Source of the DNA: Dipteris shenzhenensis
Taxonomy: Eukaryota > Polypodiophyta > Polypodiopsida > Gleicheniales
NCBI GenBank assembly: GCA_047967505.1
Contig: CM106538.1
Strand: one strand, 5' to 3'
Length of the DNA: 64,000 nt
How positions within the stretch are numbered: position 1 is the stretch's first letter; every line of letters begins with the position of its first letter. The notes under the pieces were generated by a model, which was given only the letters and a program-made list of their open reading frames with translations, was not told the DNA's origin and searched no databases. A program made the position numbers and the translations under genes. Below are positions 34,342 through 45,706 of this stretch, in pieces.

Positions 34342-35328
34342 CACGATCTGACCCAACTGTGACTATGGCAGGCAATGTTCACTGCAAAAACAGCAAATCT
34401 GGCAAAAGCCCCAAATTTAATGAGGGCAAATAGGCCAAAAAGAAGGCAAATGCAGAAAAGCCCCAAATTTTGCTGAAATTTTTGCAAATGTGACCCAATG
34501 TATAGCCTCAAGGCTTGAAAATGCAAAAATATGAGTTACTGTCCCAAACACCAGTTGAAATTGAGCTCCCAACACAAAAGCCCCAAATTTTGTTGACCTA
34601 AGTGATGACGTGGCACAATGTGACAGTCCTAAACCTGAAATTAACTGAAAACTTCAATTTTTGGAAGGATTTCAGTTGTCAACCTTGTCCAAAGTATTGT
34701 ATTGATTGGTTGAAGGTCCAGATGTCAAAAGCCCTAAATTTTTTTGTTGGAAATTAGGGTTTGACAAAAAAAACTGTCAAAAACAGTAAAATACTGCAAA
34801 TGTTGCTTGTGAATCAGCTTCTGGTCCTTTGAGATTAGGACTGAGGCTCAAAAGGCCTCTGTAGGTAGAGTATAACCAACCACGAAGCTGCTGCAGCAGG
34901 TTGAAGTGCAAAAGACAGCTGGAGCGTAGCTGGAACAGCCCTTAGACACCTCGAACTTAGTGCGTGGCTGGTAGTATCTCCTTTGGAGGGCTCTGAACAG
35001 GTCGCGATAGCAGAACGTCTTCAGCAGATGACTGTGGAGAGGTCACGGGAGCTAGGCGCTTGGATCTGGGTCTGGTCAATGTCGCGGGAGCTAGGCGTTT
35101 GGAACAACAGTACAAAGGTGACAATAGATGGTCATGGGTACTGTGGAGGACCTCGAAAATGCTGCAGCTGAAGCCTACAAGCAGTCGCCTCAGTTTGGGA
35201 ACAACAATGAGGCACTTTGTGGCGACGAAAAAACACTAGAAGCCTTGGACAACAGTTGGAGGAAACGTACGGGATCTATACGTATTTGTACGGACAGTAC
35301 GGAAAAGAGGTGTAGGAAGCAGAGCTGG
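34342..35328 (-). other. Copia-2 leader with repeated GGGGCTTTTG motif
   Basis: There is no ORF of note between the PBS and gag. On the element strand the motif AAATTTGGGGCTTTT (plus strand AAAAGCCCCAAATT) occurs three times (about 34403, 34463 and 34578), with a fourth, diverged form (AAAAGCCCTAAATT) at about 34727. A second small repeat, GGGAGCTAGGCG(C/T)TTGGA, occurs at about 35046 and 35086. Such leaders usually carry packaging and dimerisation signals. Confidence 0.5.
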
Positions 35329-35340
35329 GCTCTGATACCA
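35329..35340 (-). promoter_or_regulatory. Primer-binding site of Copia-2
   Basis: The plus strand reads GCTCTGATACCA, so the element strand reads TGGTATCAGAGC, a perfect match to initiator tRNA-Met. It marks the inner end of the 5' LTR and fixes the orientation of Copia-2. Confidence 0.85.
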
Positions 35341-35565
35341 CTAAAGGGTCGCGTAGACAAAAGAGAGCACGTACAAGGTACAAGGGTCGATGAGAAACGC
35401 CGTCACGTCAACTTGGATAAATGAAAAAAGGAGTACAAGGTACTTGTACCTAGACCTAGGACTAAGTGTCCTAGGTGTCACATAGGACTAAGTGTCCTAG
35501 GAGGCCTAAAAGGCACTAACACTACAAGTGCCTATATTTATGCCTACAAGGCACATACCACATCA
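35341..35565 (-). repeat. Copia-2 5' LTR (about 225 bp)
   Basis: On the element strand it starts TGATGTGGTATGTGCC and ends TCTACGCGACCCTTTAG. It contains an inner inverted-repeat-like stretch, GGACACTTAGTCCTA, and AAATATAGGCAC as a possible TATA region. About nine in ten positions match the split 3' LTR. Confidence 0.8.
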
Positions 35566-36680
35566 CTAGAACCACCAGGAGATGGCCTACATACTCAAGC
35601 TGGCCGAAACCACTCACTAGGTCCCATTGGATGTCAGGACGAGGTTGACCCTCCCATGGCCAAAGGTGCCACTGTGTTTCCTCCGGATCTGATAGGGCTG
35701 TGTCTGGGTCAATAGTCCAAACCTTGTCCAAGTGGCCCACTATCTTGATCCTCTACCACACTAGCCCATCCAAGACCTCCTCATCCCATGTTCTTGCTCT
35801 GTCTCATCCTGCAAGAGGCAGTTATTACCCAGTGACTACTAAAGGAAGTGAATCCTACGAGGCACTACTATCCTCGAGAACTGTCCTGACCAATATGGGG
35901 GTCCAGGTGGTGCTCAGTCCCTCCCTCCAAGAGTTGGGAATCACTGCATCAATCTTTGCCATCCATATGCCTACCCCCCTCAGATGCCAGAGTGCTTGGA
36001 CCATGTCCTTTGCATCCATAGGGAGCTGTCTCCAAATCCCAAAGGACCTCTCTGGGCCACTGTCCCACTGTGCCTAGCCAATATGTGACCGTTCTCCTAG
36101 CATATGTCCCTCTAGGTCCTTAATCTCAGGGTGCCATATGATTGGCTACCGCTCCTCACAGCATGTGGGCCTGGCCTAAATAAGTCCCCCAAACAAGCGC
36201 TTTCAGAAGGTTCCTCATAAAGAGGGAGAGGGCTCTGAAAAAATCCATCTACGGGGCTGTTCCCGAGAAGCCCTTGCTGACCCCAGAGCTTCTAGGGCTT
36301 AGAGTTTGGGGTGAGACCACATACATCTACTTTGCAATGATGCTAAGGCTTCCTTGGGCCTCCGGTAGAATCATTGTTTGCCATGCCACCCTGATTCTAG
36401 TGTTCGGTGTGTTATTAAGTGCCTAAGCTGACCCATGCGTCCCTTGTGAAAGCACTAGCATGAGGCTATGTACCAGGCTGTGGCAAGAAGGAACTCGTTG
36501 GCCACCAAGGCCCTGCCTACTAAGGAGAGTTGGGCCGAGCTTTAGTAAAGAAGCTTGTGCCGCACACTCTCTAGTACTGGGGCAATCTGCTGCTGTGTTG
36601 ATATGTTCACACCCACCTGGCACCCAAGATATCTCACTTGTCTGCCCCCACGGAATCCGTCCAAAACCAAGGGCAGTCCC
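35566..36680 (-). mobile_element. LINE-c, 5' part: RT thumb/linker region
   Basis: The minus strand carries LINE ORF2 sequence that belongs upstream of the zf-RVT at 18161-19171. GFRGGRQVRYLGCQVGVNI (about 36660-36600) matches the (F/Y)LG...(L/V)G motif after the RT fingers. AQLSLVGRALVANEFLLATA (about 36535-36475) matches the W..LSLAGR..L motif. ETQWHLWPWEGQPRPDIQWD (about 35680-35620) leads toward the zinc region. Frames shift several times. The right edge runs into Gypsy-3 gag sequence at about 36680-36700. Confidence 0.65.
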
Positions 36681-36689
36681 TCAGCCTCG

Positions 36690-38640
36690 GACCTCCTAGA
36701 CCTCCTCAGTCTCGCTGAGTAGTATTGCTTGGATCAGAGGGAAACTTAGAATTGTTCCTGACTCGGCATCTGGAGTGTGTCTTGACTCGTGTGCTCACTT
36801 TGTCACCTCGAGTCACATCAAGGATCTCAAGAGCATCCACCAACTCCTCATCTCGGAGAGCTCAATAATCATGTTTAGTTCAGCTGTCCCCATGTTTCAC
36901 ATTTTGCATACTTTACTATGCTCGAGAGCCCATTTCTCCCCACACTTAAAAGCATTGATTTGCCCTCTTCCTGTTGTCCATAATGGCTCGGGTACGTTGT
37001 TTTATTTTTTATTTTCCTGCTACAGCATGTGGGTTTCCTCCTAGTTTCCCATCGGATTGCAAGCTTTGCATATGGCATTTTGCTACCCCATATTTTAGGA
37101 AGCCTAGGAAATGGGGCTGCTACAGCCTTCTAGTCATGCCATTCAAGCATCCAGGGTTTCTTTTCAACCTCAAATGCAGTCCCATGTGAGCTGCCTGTAG
37201 CATTCTTATACCCGTGGACATACTTGGGCTCGAATACCTTCATGATCTTGGCAGCTCACTCAATGGTTTGAGGTTCACGAGCCCACACATATGAGGCAAG
37301 GGACAAATGCAAGCCGTGAATGAAATGCAGCAACTTTCCCTTCTCGAAAATGTCATTCAAGTACTCCTGGAACGTGCCTGTTTGAGATAATGCGTAAAAT
37401 TCAGCCAAGTACTGCTCAAGTACTACCGGGAATACAAATGTAGTGGCCATCAGCTTTTGTAACCCTTCCCAAGTGGCTGGCCTGTTCCCACCAAGTGTGA
37501 ACATAATCATGTAAATGCATGCCGGCAAATATACTGCACTTCTCGTCATGTTTAGGATAGAAGCAGAAGTAGTATTGCAGCTTCATGAGCCATTCTTCCA
37601 GCTCATTGGGAGTAGGTGTCTCACGTTTAAATTTGTGCACAGTGAGCTTATCCTTGACATCTTTCGCTGCATAATTCCTGCTTTGGCTACTCCCAAATGT
37701 ACGGTCATCATCATGCTTAAGGTTCACCTAATTATGGAATGGCATCTCCTAACGGATGGCCACGGTAAGAGCGCAATGCCTTGGACAGCATATCATCAAT
37801 CTTGGGCTGCTGTCCATGGCCAACACTCTGATGAAATGTAGAGCCATCCATCTAGTGCACGGGCTGTGTATGGCTATAAGTACTCATCGGTTGCGGAACG
37901 GGAGCATGAATCCCCGGCTCTGTATACCCACCAAATGCATCTCGTTGCAGGGACTGCATACCAAAAGGCTAGAGGAGGATTGACCTCTCTCCCCCTGCTG
38001 TGGACTGGCCTGTGAACCCAAGACAACTCCAGGCAAGCTGGCTGGTGTGGTGAAAGGACTGACGGTGCTCATAGGAGCACTCATCGAATGCACAGAAATG
38101 GGTTGGCCCACGAGAGATGGCTCCATCTACAAATGCAGAGAGCTGCAAATTGCAGAACGCGACAAGAGGGTTGGAGGTGCAGAATGCATCCTCAATGCCA
38201 TGATAATCCCCATATTGCGGAGCAGGCTGGTCAAACTGAAACGGACTGAAGTGCTGAAATCCTGCTGTGCGTCAAGCATCTGCCATAAAACCCCCGTGTG
38301 GTGCAGAGAATGCATCCTAGCTGTCCGATTGATCCCCATGCTATGGTATAGGCTGCTTGCCTTTGTTCGGTGATATGGTGTGGTGACTTGGTTGAGTTAC
38401 TTGGTTGAGTTGATGGCTGATCTGCTGACCAATTTGCTGCCCCAACTAGAGAAATGCACCATGGAGCGTGGAGGAAAATGCCTCTAGGAAGTGTACCTGT
38501 GCATCCCAAGATGTGGGAGAGAGGGGCTGAGTAGTAGAAACATGACCACCAATGGATGCACCCACTATGGAAGGCGCATGCTGATGTTGAGAGCATCATC
38601 ACTGTTGTCATGTGCACGGATGGGTATCTGATGTGTACAA
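36690..38640 (-). pseudogene. Gypsy-3 gag remnant with CX2C-type knuckle
   Basis: Minus-strand frames, right to left, give a Gln/Pro/Ser-rich N-terminal region (HTISPNKGKQPIPYHGD, about 38380). A Ty3/Gypsy retrotransposon Gag core follows (KFKRETPTPNELEEWLMKLQ, WEQ, TWEGLQKLM..., LAEFYALSQTGTFQEYLNDI, FIHGL, about 37650-37260), and then a damaged zinc knuckle (FKCGEKWALEHSKVCK, about 36930). There are at least four stops and several frameshifts. No protease or RT follows, because the sequence changes to LINE-c. No LTR of its own was found. Confidence 0.65.
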
Positions 38641-39142
38641 AGGTACCCAAGACTAGCTCAGTTAGCCTAGGGAGGCTTAGGGCTAGGTAGGCTTGATTCT
38701 CGAGTTGAGTGACAAGGGTACGAACCAGATAGAGGTCTTCGCTATTTTTGGCGCATTGGGCTCGAGTTTATAAAAGGGGCCCAAGGGTTCAGTTTCCAGA
38801 GAGCAGGGGGGAACAAGACTAGCTCTCTCGTGCAAGGTCTTGATCTTGGATCGTGTCGTGGACACACGCCTACATCCTAACGTAGCCCCAAGATCCAACA
38901 ACAGATCCAAGGCCTCCAGGCGCCACCTGGTGGTATGGGACACCAGGTTGGTTGGGGATCTGGTTGGGAGTTCGTGCCAGTAGCTCAACTCATGGCTCGG
39001 AGGAGACATATCTTGATTCGAGATCATTTCTCGTAGATGTCGTGGTTGGGTGGTGAGCAGCCTGCTCAGACTCTCATGTTTCTTGTTGTTCTTGTGTTTG
39101 CTTGCAGGTTTGGATTCTCAGGAGCTCTGGGGTCACGTCAGT
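38641..39142 (+). repeat. Gypsy-1 5' LTR, approximate limits
   Basis: The region has a good plus-strand TATA box, GAGTTTATAAAAGGGGCCC, at about 38765-38783, and ends at CACGTCAG next to a PBS-like sequence. The left limit is uncertain, because the partner LTR lies outside the window. A short matching LTR start such as TGTGTACAAAGG at about 38633 is possible. Confidence 0.5.
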
Positions 39143-39155
39143 TGATATTAGAACC
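39143..39155 (+). promoter_or_regulatory. Degenerate primer-binding site of Gypsy-1
   Basis: TGATATTAGAACC differs from the tRNA-iMet complement TGGTATCAGAGCC at three places. All three are G-to-A or C-to-T transitions, as expected of decay by cytosine deamination. Confidence 0.5.
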
Positions 39156-41269
39156 AACTCCTAAGGTATGATTCTTTGGGGATGACGATGGAAAGGGACG
39201 TGATTTCCTCTAGGTAAGATTCAAATTCAAAATTTCTTGGGATAACCTGCAAAAGCTTGTGGATTCGTCAGTTAGGGTTACAATTCATCTAAATTGGGAT
39301 AGAAGGGATTCGTGAAGAGAGCCCATGAGGATTCGCTATGAAGCAAGGAGAGTCATGAAGATTCATTGAAGAATCAAGAGAGAGAGATTCACAGCTAGGG
39401 ATTTGTGATTGAGGGGATTTCCTAGCAGGAAGATTAGCTTGCGTAGGGCTGCCGGGGATGCAACGGAATGTCTAGCTGAGAGTATTAGGACTGGCATGAG
39501 AGAAGAGGGCTGAAAGAGAGGTGGAATGGAGCTGGTCAGATCGAAAGTGGCAGATCGGAAGTGGGCCGAGAAGGGTTTGATGCTTGGAAGCTTAATAAAA
39601 AAGCGAGAAGGCTTCCAAGTTAGGTGGATGGTTTTTTTGGAAAGTTTGGCTTTCTAAAAGCTAGGGTTTACGTAAGCGTTTTATTTGTGAGAAGCAGGGT
39701 CACACAAGGAACGATTGTCCTAAGTGCAAGAACCAGACACAAACACAGGCACCGAAGCTCCAAGCAGGCCAAGGAAACAAAGCTAAGGGAGCTAACCAAG
39801 CCTTGATGACATGTATTTTTGTAAATGTCATTACCTAGCCGACTTTCATGTAATTGCACTTTTAATAATTCGTTATTTGGCCCCCATGACCTTTTTCGAG
39901 CTTATGAAGAAGTGAGGGACAAACTAGTTCACATTCCCCGGGCAGCTCTCACAATTTTGTGAATTACAAACTTGTGCCAAGGTTGGGGCTGTCGCGATCA
40001 CACCTACGAGGTGCAGCTTCCAGTTGGGAAGTAGTTTTGGAATCGCAAGATCGGCGATCTCTCTCTCCGGATTCAAGACTCCACAGATACTCTTATGTGC
40101 TTAGTCACCTTCTTCCTTTCTTGTTCTCTTTCTCTCTTTTTTTCCTTTTCTTTCTTTCTTCTTCTTTTGGACGTATTTTAGTAAGCACTAGGTTTGCCCA
40201 AGAGACTCTGCGGGTCTTTAGAAACCTAGTATAGCTACTTATGCTTGGGCACTGATGACAACATAACTGTTGCTTTGCTTGCTAAGTATGTCTTCCTTTT
40301 GTTTTTCATAAAAGTTTTTGTTTACCTCTTTTTTCTTCTCTTTCATTTTCCGTTTTATTTTTTGTGTAGATTTTTAGTCTTTAGAACAACAAAAATTCTA
40401 AATTTGTATGATTGGACTTATTCTAGTCTTACAAAGGTATATGTTATGCACTTGGAACATGTGGACTTGTTGATCGGAATAGAGTGGTTTAAAACCCATG
40501 ATATTCAGATCAGATGGAAAAATCATACTCTCTCTCTTTGGATAAGGACATCCAAGTTTGTATTAAAGGTGATGATATTCCCTCTTCTCAAGGACCTATT
40601 GTATCTGCGATGCAGCTTCATAATATATTAAACACTTCTCATTATGATGTGTATCATTGTGTTTTGATTCCACTTTCTTCATTTGTTGTTTCCGTTAATA
40701 ACGAAAATGATTTAAGCGCGTTTGAACACCGAGAATTGAGAACGTTATTAGATGATTTTGTTGATGTATTCCCTGCACAACTCCTACCTCTAGAAAGGGC
40801 AGTAGATCATCACGTAGATTTAGTCCGTGGGGCTCAACCTATTAGTATTCCACCTTATAGGATGAGCTAGCTTGAGGAGGACAAGTTAGCTTCGTAGCTT
40901 CAGGATTATCTTCGCCCAAGTAAATTACCCTGGGGTGCAATGGTGTGGCAGATGCCTTAAGTCAAGTCACGTTCGTAAATGCTATATCATTTACGGAAAT
41001 GTCCTCAAACCTATTTCAATTCTTGAGAGGACCTTGCACAACTGATAGTCATTTCAGGTTTTTCTAGCAGAAGGTCCAAGATGAGAGCTCCATGGTTGAC
41101 TAGAACTCAAGGATTGTGCCTTCTATCGCTGTTCTGGAATCAAAAGATATGTGTGCCAGATGTTTCGGATCTTCGATCCAAGATTCTCTAGGAGTGTCAT
41201 GATGCTCCTAGCGCTAGACATCCCGGGGTACATAGGACTCTGTCTCTTGTGAAATATACTGTAACCGGC
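39156..41269 (+). pseudogene. Gypsy-1 gag-pol, 5' part, with RT deletion
   Basis: Traces in order: a Gag zinc knuckle (RFICEKQGHTRNDCPK, about 39677-39724, first Cys changed to Arg); a retropepsin-side motif (HVDLLIGIEWFKTHDIQIRW, about 40455-40515); and the RT entry region (RTLLDDFVDVFPAQLLPLER, VDHHVDLVRGAQPISIPPYR, about 40740-40862). At about 40915 it jumps to the end of RNase H (GVADALSQVTFVNAISF), so most of RT and RNase H is deleted. The integrase H2C2 start follows (LFWNQKICVPDVSDLR, ECHDAPSARHPGVHRTLSLV, about 41130-41260). Its integrase core lies at 62846 onward. Confidence 0.7.
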
Positions 41270-43251
41270 CCTTGATCACAAAGGACAGTGTACCTGTCTC
41301 TACTATCTCACAAAACTGAAAATACAGCCAACTTGAAAGATTGCCTTTGTCCACAAACAAAACTCAGAGCATAAAACTTCACTGTATAGCATCATGGAAC
41401 CATTTAAGACAAGGGAGGCTAGAATGCCCCTACTCGGAAGCATAAAGAGTGACACTTATTGGCCCCAACACTTGGCGCCCCTTGCGGTATTTATTTCATT
41501 ACTGGTTAGCTCAAGGTACAAAGGGACTCCCTTCAAGAGCTCACCCGCAGAGGTGCAACCCAATACAATGCCAACCCGTGGCTGTGCTAGTGACCAACTC
41601 CTAGTGCTATTCCTTTGGTTCCTTTCAAAAGTCATGCATAACACAAATAGACCAATCTAACAACATACCAAGCAATGCATTCACACATGTCCAGCCAATA
41701 CTGAGCCCAAGGCTAGCCACTGCAACCCCAAGAAGAGAGTATCACAACCAGTGCCCCAATCCTCTCCCGGGCCAACGGCAAGGCATCCAACCTAGCAGAA
41801 ACTCAGTAAGAATGGCAGTAGCATAGAGTAGGAAGAGAAGATGAAAATTCAGCCAACAGAAAGAGCCTGTTTCAGCCTGGAACAGCTCCAGAAGTAGGTT
41901 GAATAGCGGACAGCAAACTCTGGTAGGAGGGAGCTGCCTATGAGTGTCTTCCAGCACCAGAAAAGATCAGAAAAGAGTGCGTCCACCAAGCTGTAGGAAA
42001 TCCACCATGAATGCGTCCTCCAGAATGGAGTTTCCAGCCCACAAACACCTCAGAACTCAGTGCGCCTTGCACCAGACAGAGGCCAGGAGTATATGGCCTC
42101 ATATGCAGGAAAGAAGAACTTCTATCTCGAAGAAAGTCGAGAAAAGCTTCAAAAATGGCCCAAAATGGAGGCGTCCGGGTCCAAGAAGCATGCCAACAAC
42201 AGAGAGCACCAAGAGGAGGAGAACTATTGTGAAGAAAGCTCGAAAATCCACTTCAGCCAGCAAGAGGGAGGCTGCAAAAATCCGCCATGTTGAGAATGAA
42301 GTAGAAGTCTCAAATCAGCAAGGAAGGGAAAGGAAGGGCTCCAGAGCCTTCCAGGGACTTCCAGGGGTGACACCTAGGTGCCACAAGGCAAGCAGAGAAG
42401 CCACATGCAGACACATGTACTAAATGAGACGTGGGATTTTTGTTAGAAATGACCCAACAAAGGGTACGCACAGCGGAAGACTGATAGTAATGCCCAGGAG
42501 CTCACACAGTGTGCGTGTGGGATGTGGAATCACAAACTCCTTAACTTATGTGCATAAAATAGATGTGCAGACTCATCAATAGACAATGCACCAGCCAGAT
42601 AGAGAAACCACCAAAATCATATATTTCCATCCAAAACTATGGACACAATACAAAAGAGATAGATCCAGAGTCCCACCAATGGTGTGGTCCTCTAATCTTA
42701 CCACAAGGTCCTCCTCCTATCTGCTAGTTATCTCTAGACTCGAGCTCGCGTGCTCCAACCTTGAGCGTCTATAGACTTTCCGTCCAGTGTGTTCTTCTCC
42801 ACCTTACTGCCTATGAATCAGCCTAGGTGGGCAGCCCTTGCCAAGCTTTGTCTGCACCACACAGGTCCCCTTGGTCCTTGTGAATGTAGGCCCCAAGATA
42901 GCTGTTCCACTACTCCAACCTACTTGTGAATGGCTGCTCCAGAAGATGATGATCTCAGCAACCTTCTGTCCTAGAAGACAGTCTAGGTTCAGCCTCTCCC
43001 TGGAGCTAAGTCTGCAGCAACACCTCTCTCCTTCACTTCCTGTGTAGAGGCCCAAGGATGGTGGATATGCTACTCCTTTCTGCTCCTCCCAAAGCTGCTT
43101 GGCTGGATGTGAAATGAGGCCCAGGGCCTCTCCTTGTATAGGGCTCAAGGCCCCCTTGAACCAACCGACCAGCCAGCCCTAAATGGGCCGACTGGCTGGT
43201 CTGCTAGGTTGGCTGGCCAACCGACCTGGTTGGCTCAGCCCAACCAGCCCT
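41270..43251 (-). repeat. Gypsy-2 3' LTR, distal part with extra copy
   Basis: On the element strand this ends GGGCCGGTTACA, so the plus strand begins TGTAACCGGCCC at 41270, where Gypsy-1 is broken. The part 42640-43251 is a second, about 95% identical copy of 49826-50447. It includes CCCTATAAAAGG-like promoter sequence and the purine-rich 5' UTR block. Short ORFs at 41944-42423 and nearby are open by chance and have no family features. Confidence 0.65.
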
Positions 43252-43725
43252 GCGGATGTGAAGAACACTAAGCTGTGGCATGAGAGGTTTAGTCATCTAA
43301 ACCTTAGTTCTTTGAAGGAGATGCATAAAAGTAGAATGATTGCAGACCTACCAGAAATTTCAGATCTGTCCGATATATGTGAAGCTTGCATGATGGGCAA
43401 GCAGCATCGGCATCCCTTTCCTAAAGATGCCAGCAAGGCAAAGGCTCCTCTAGAGGTCGTTCACACGGACCTCTGCGGAAAGATGGAGACGGAAGCTTTG
43501 GGTGGTTCCTACTACTTCATGACGTTGATCGACGACTACAGTAGAAGGATATGGATATACTTCCTGAAGACGAAAGACGAGGCTTTCAGTAGGTTCAAGG
43601 AATGGCATGTAATGGTCGAGGAAGAATCGGGGAGGAAGATGAAGAAGTTGAGATCAGATGGAGGTGGAGAGTTCACATCGACTGAATTTGAAAGTTACTG
43701 CAAAAGTCACGGGATCAAGAGGTAG
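43252..43725 (+). pseudogene. Copia-5: isolated integrase fragment
   Basis: An open frame of about 157 codons encodes only a Copia integrase N-terminal half: WHERFSHLNLSSLKEMHKSR, CEACMMGKQHRHPF (HHCC zinc motif), VVHTDLCGKM with the first catalytic Asp, then LRSDGGGEFTSTEF with the second, stopping after SHGIKR. It is free of stops. It replaces about 190 bp of LTR sequence (equivalent to 50448-50640). No other part of this family is present. A host-adopted use cannot be excluded, but a filler insertion is more likely. Confidence 0.7.
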
Positions 43726-43741
43726 AAATCCCCGTCACATA

Positions 43742-43820
43742 CATCCGTACCTTCTTTGTACTGAAGCGCTGTCTGTCCTTGCTGGAAATCCCTGCGCAAT
43801 CAAGCTGCTGCAGGTCCCTG
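43742..43820 (-). repeat. Gypsy-2 LTR piece joined to the Copia-4 leader
   Basis: ATCCGTACCTTCTTTGTACTG through GCAGGTCCCTG matches 50647-50724. It then changes abruptly to Copia-4 leader, GGGATTGTTTGGG. The Copia-4 5' LTR and PBS are missing at this joint. Confidence 0.65.
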
Positions 43821-44261
43821 GGGATTGTTTGGGATTTGTCCCATACTTTGTTGCAGGTTTTGTGACAGGCTGAGGTGTTTGGAGCCTTTTTCAGTGGACA
43901 AAACAGTGTATGACAAGTGGTTTATGCATATAAAATCAGTGCAATACCTCATCTGAGGTGGGAGAAGTGTCCAGGACAGCAGTGTTTTGTGCTTCGTCAG
44001 ATGATGATGCACTGATAAAGCACTTGTGGAACAGCTACAGCATTCTGAAGTTACTGTTTTATGCCTATTTGAGCACGGTACAGTGTGTCAGAAGGTACAG
44101 TGACTGGAGGGAAAATTCTGTTTTGCTGCAGATTTTTTGACAGTACAAAACAGAACTATTGTGAGTGCTCCTGGCTCTTGATAGAGCAGGTTTTCTGAGA
44201 AATCAGAATTTTATTTAGTCATTTTTGACTTACAGGGAGTCAGGCACTTTCCTTATCTGAT

Positions 44262-44687
44262 ATGGCATCAGGGGGAAGTGAATCCTCAATACTAAACATA
44301 AAGAAATTGGAAGGGGCACACAATTATGCATTATGGGCAGAACAGTGTTTGAATGTACTTTTGCTAAAGAAGATTTCTAAGCCCATAAGGGTGAAGGGTG
44401 TCAAGCCATCTGGGATGGCAGATGATGAGTGGGAGGAGCTTGATTTGTCCGCAAGGGCTGCTATCATGCTTACTCTCACTGATTCTCTTGTGTTCAATGT
44501 TCAGGCAGAAATGTTCAGGCAGAAAAGACCTCTTATGGCCTATGATAGAGGCTAGAAGAGTTGTATGCCCAAAAGAGTTCAGCCAGTAAGGTTTATTGGT
44601 TGAAGAAGCTTGTCGACCTTCGCATGAAGGAAGGTACAGCTATGACCTCACACTTGAGTGAGTTCAATGCCATCTTTACACAGCTTA
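44262..44687 (+). pseudogene. Copia-4 Gag N-terminal part
   Basis: ATG 44262 opens MASGGSESSILNIKKLEGAH with NYALWAEQCLNVLLLKK, the N-terminal Gag signature also seen in Copia-3 (MASSSESSLLNIKKLQGA). A frameshift near 44545-44560 leads to VYWLKKLVDLRMKEGTAMTS with HLSEFNAIFTQL, where the frame is cut by the inserted DNA element. Gag resumes at 45707. Confidence 0.75.
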
Positions 44688-45706
44688 GGGGACGAGCATT
44701 TTCTGAGCGAAATCTTCCGAGTGTCCGAGCGAAGGAAAAAAAAAGCTTCCAACTATGCATAAATATGGCAAAAATCAATCAGAAGAAAACATAGTTTCAC
44801 TTAGAAATATGCAAAGTATTATAGCAATGCCTATTTTATACAAAAATCTTTAGGTGAATCTGTAGGAATGGTGAGAGCATAATGGGATGGCTTTTGAAGA
44901 AACCCACATGTAGAGTAGACTTCTCTATGAAAATTCCCTTATGATCCTTCTTACAACTTTTACTTAATAGGGGGTGACATTGAAAACCCTCTCTCAACCT
45001 ATCTTCATGAAAGAGTTTCTTCAAAGAAAACTCATTGAAGCAAGCCATCCAGGTAGTTTCGCCAGCGAAACCCCTTTGAAGCAAGTCTCCCAAGGTAGTT
45101 TCGCTGGCGAAACTACCTTGGACAGCACTTTTAAAAGTGACATAACTTTCATATCCAATGTCCAAATATAGTCATTCAACCACTCAAATTGATCGGAACA
45201 CCCCATTTGAGCACATCTATGAAGTTATATTTTGGAAAATCTTTCATATATAGTATTAAATATTACATGTATTTTATGAGAGTGATATATAAGCCCAAGT
45301 TAATACTTATTTATAGTAATTTAGACTTCTTTAGAAACATGTCCATAAATATGCTATAAAAACACTAAAAAGATATTGCCATATGATATAAATGTGTTAA
45401 TAAGTAATTATATATGCATAGTATTATTACATTGAGAGTGATTATGAGGAATGTTTCTTAAAGGAATCAACACTTTTTTAAGGTAATAACAGGGGTACAA
45501 AGGGATGTCTCTAAATAAGAAAATTATGTTGTGTAAAAATGAATGAGTGACTAGTCTGTATATTTTTATGATAAAGGGATCTAGTTCTAGTGAAAATAAA
45601 AGTGTAAAAACCATGTTTCCTAAAGAAAAACATTTTTAAAAATCTCTTGAAAAACACGCTCGGATAAACCTGCTCATAGGTTTTTGCTCGTAAAATTGAC
45701 GCATCC
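44688..45706. mobile_element. Mutator-like non-autonomous DNA element (1,019 bp)
   Basis: It sits cleanly in Copia-4 gag between two copies of ACACAGCTTA (44678-44687 and 45707-45716), a 9-10 bp target duplication typical of Mutator-like elements. The ends are loosely inverted: GGGGACGAGCATTTTCTGAG on the left, and GGATGCGTCAATTTTACGAG when the right end is reverse-complemented, with TCCGAGCG again about 40 bp in on both sides. The inside is AT-rich with no transposase. It contains two tandem copies (about 45037-45114) of a block holding the self-complementary GTTTCGC(CA/TG)GCGAAAC. Confidence 0.65.

Larger units (their letters stand above)
29937..35565 (-). mobile_element. Copia-2: minus-strand Copia element, host of Copia-1
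   Basis: Order on the minus strand: 5' LTR (35565-35341), tRNA-iMet PBS, a leader of about 1 kb, gag (5' part inverted), protease/pre-integrase, integrase, RT, and the very start of RNase H. The 3' LTR follows directly, because the rest of RNase H and the polypurine tract are deleted. Its outermost 37 bp lie at 19172-19208. It was inserted into LINE-c. No clear target duplication is left (flanks TACTC and CTAGA). Confidence 0.8.

Noticed and set aside
19166-35570. A 5-bp target duplication for Copia-2
   Set aside because: The flanks read TACTC on the left and CTAGA on the right. They share too little to claim a duplication, and LTR-end decay makes the exact edge unsure.
41944-42423. 159-codon plus-strand ORF rich in Arg/Ser/Lys
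   Set aside because: It lies wholly inside the Gypsy-2 LTR on the opposite strand, has no motif, and two other frames are open over the same stretch.
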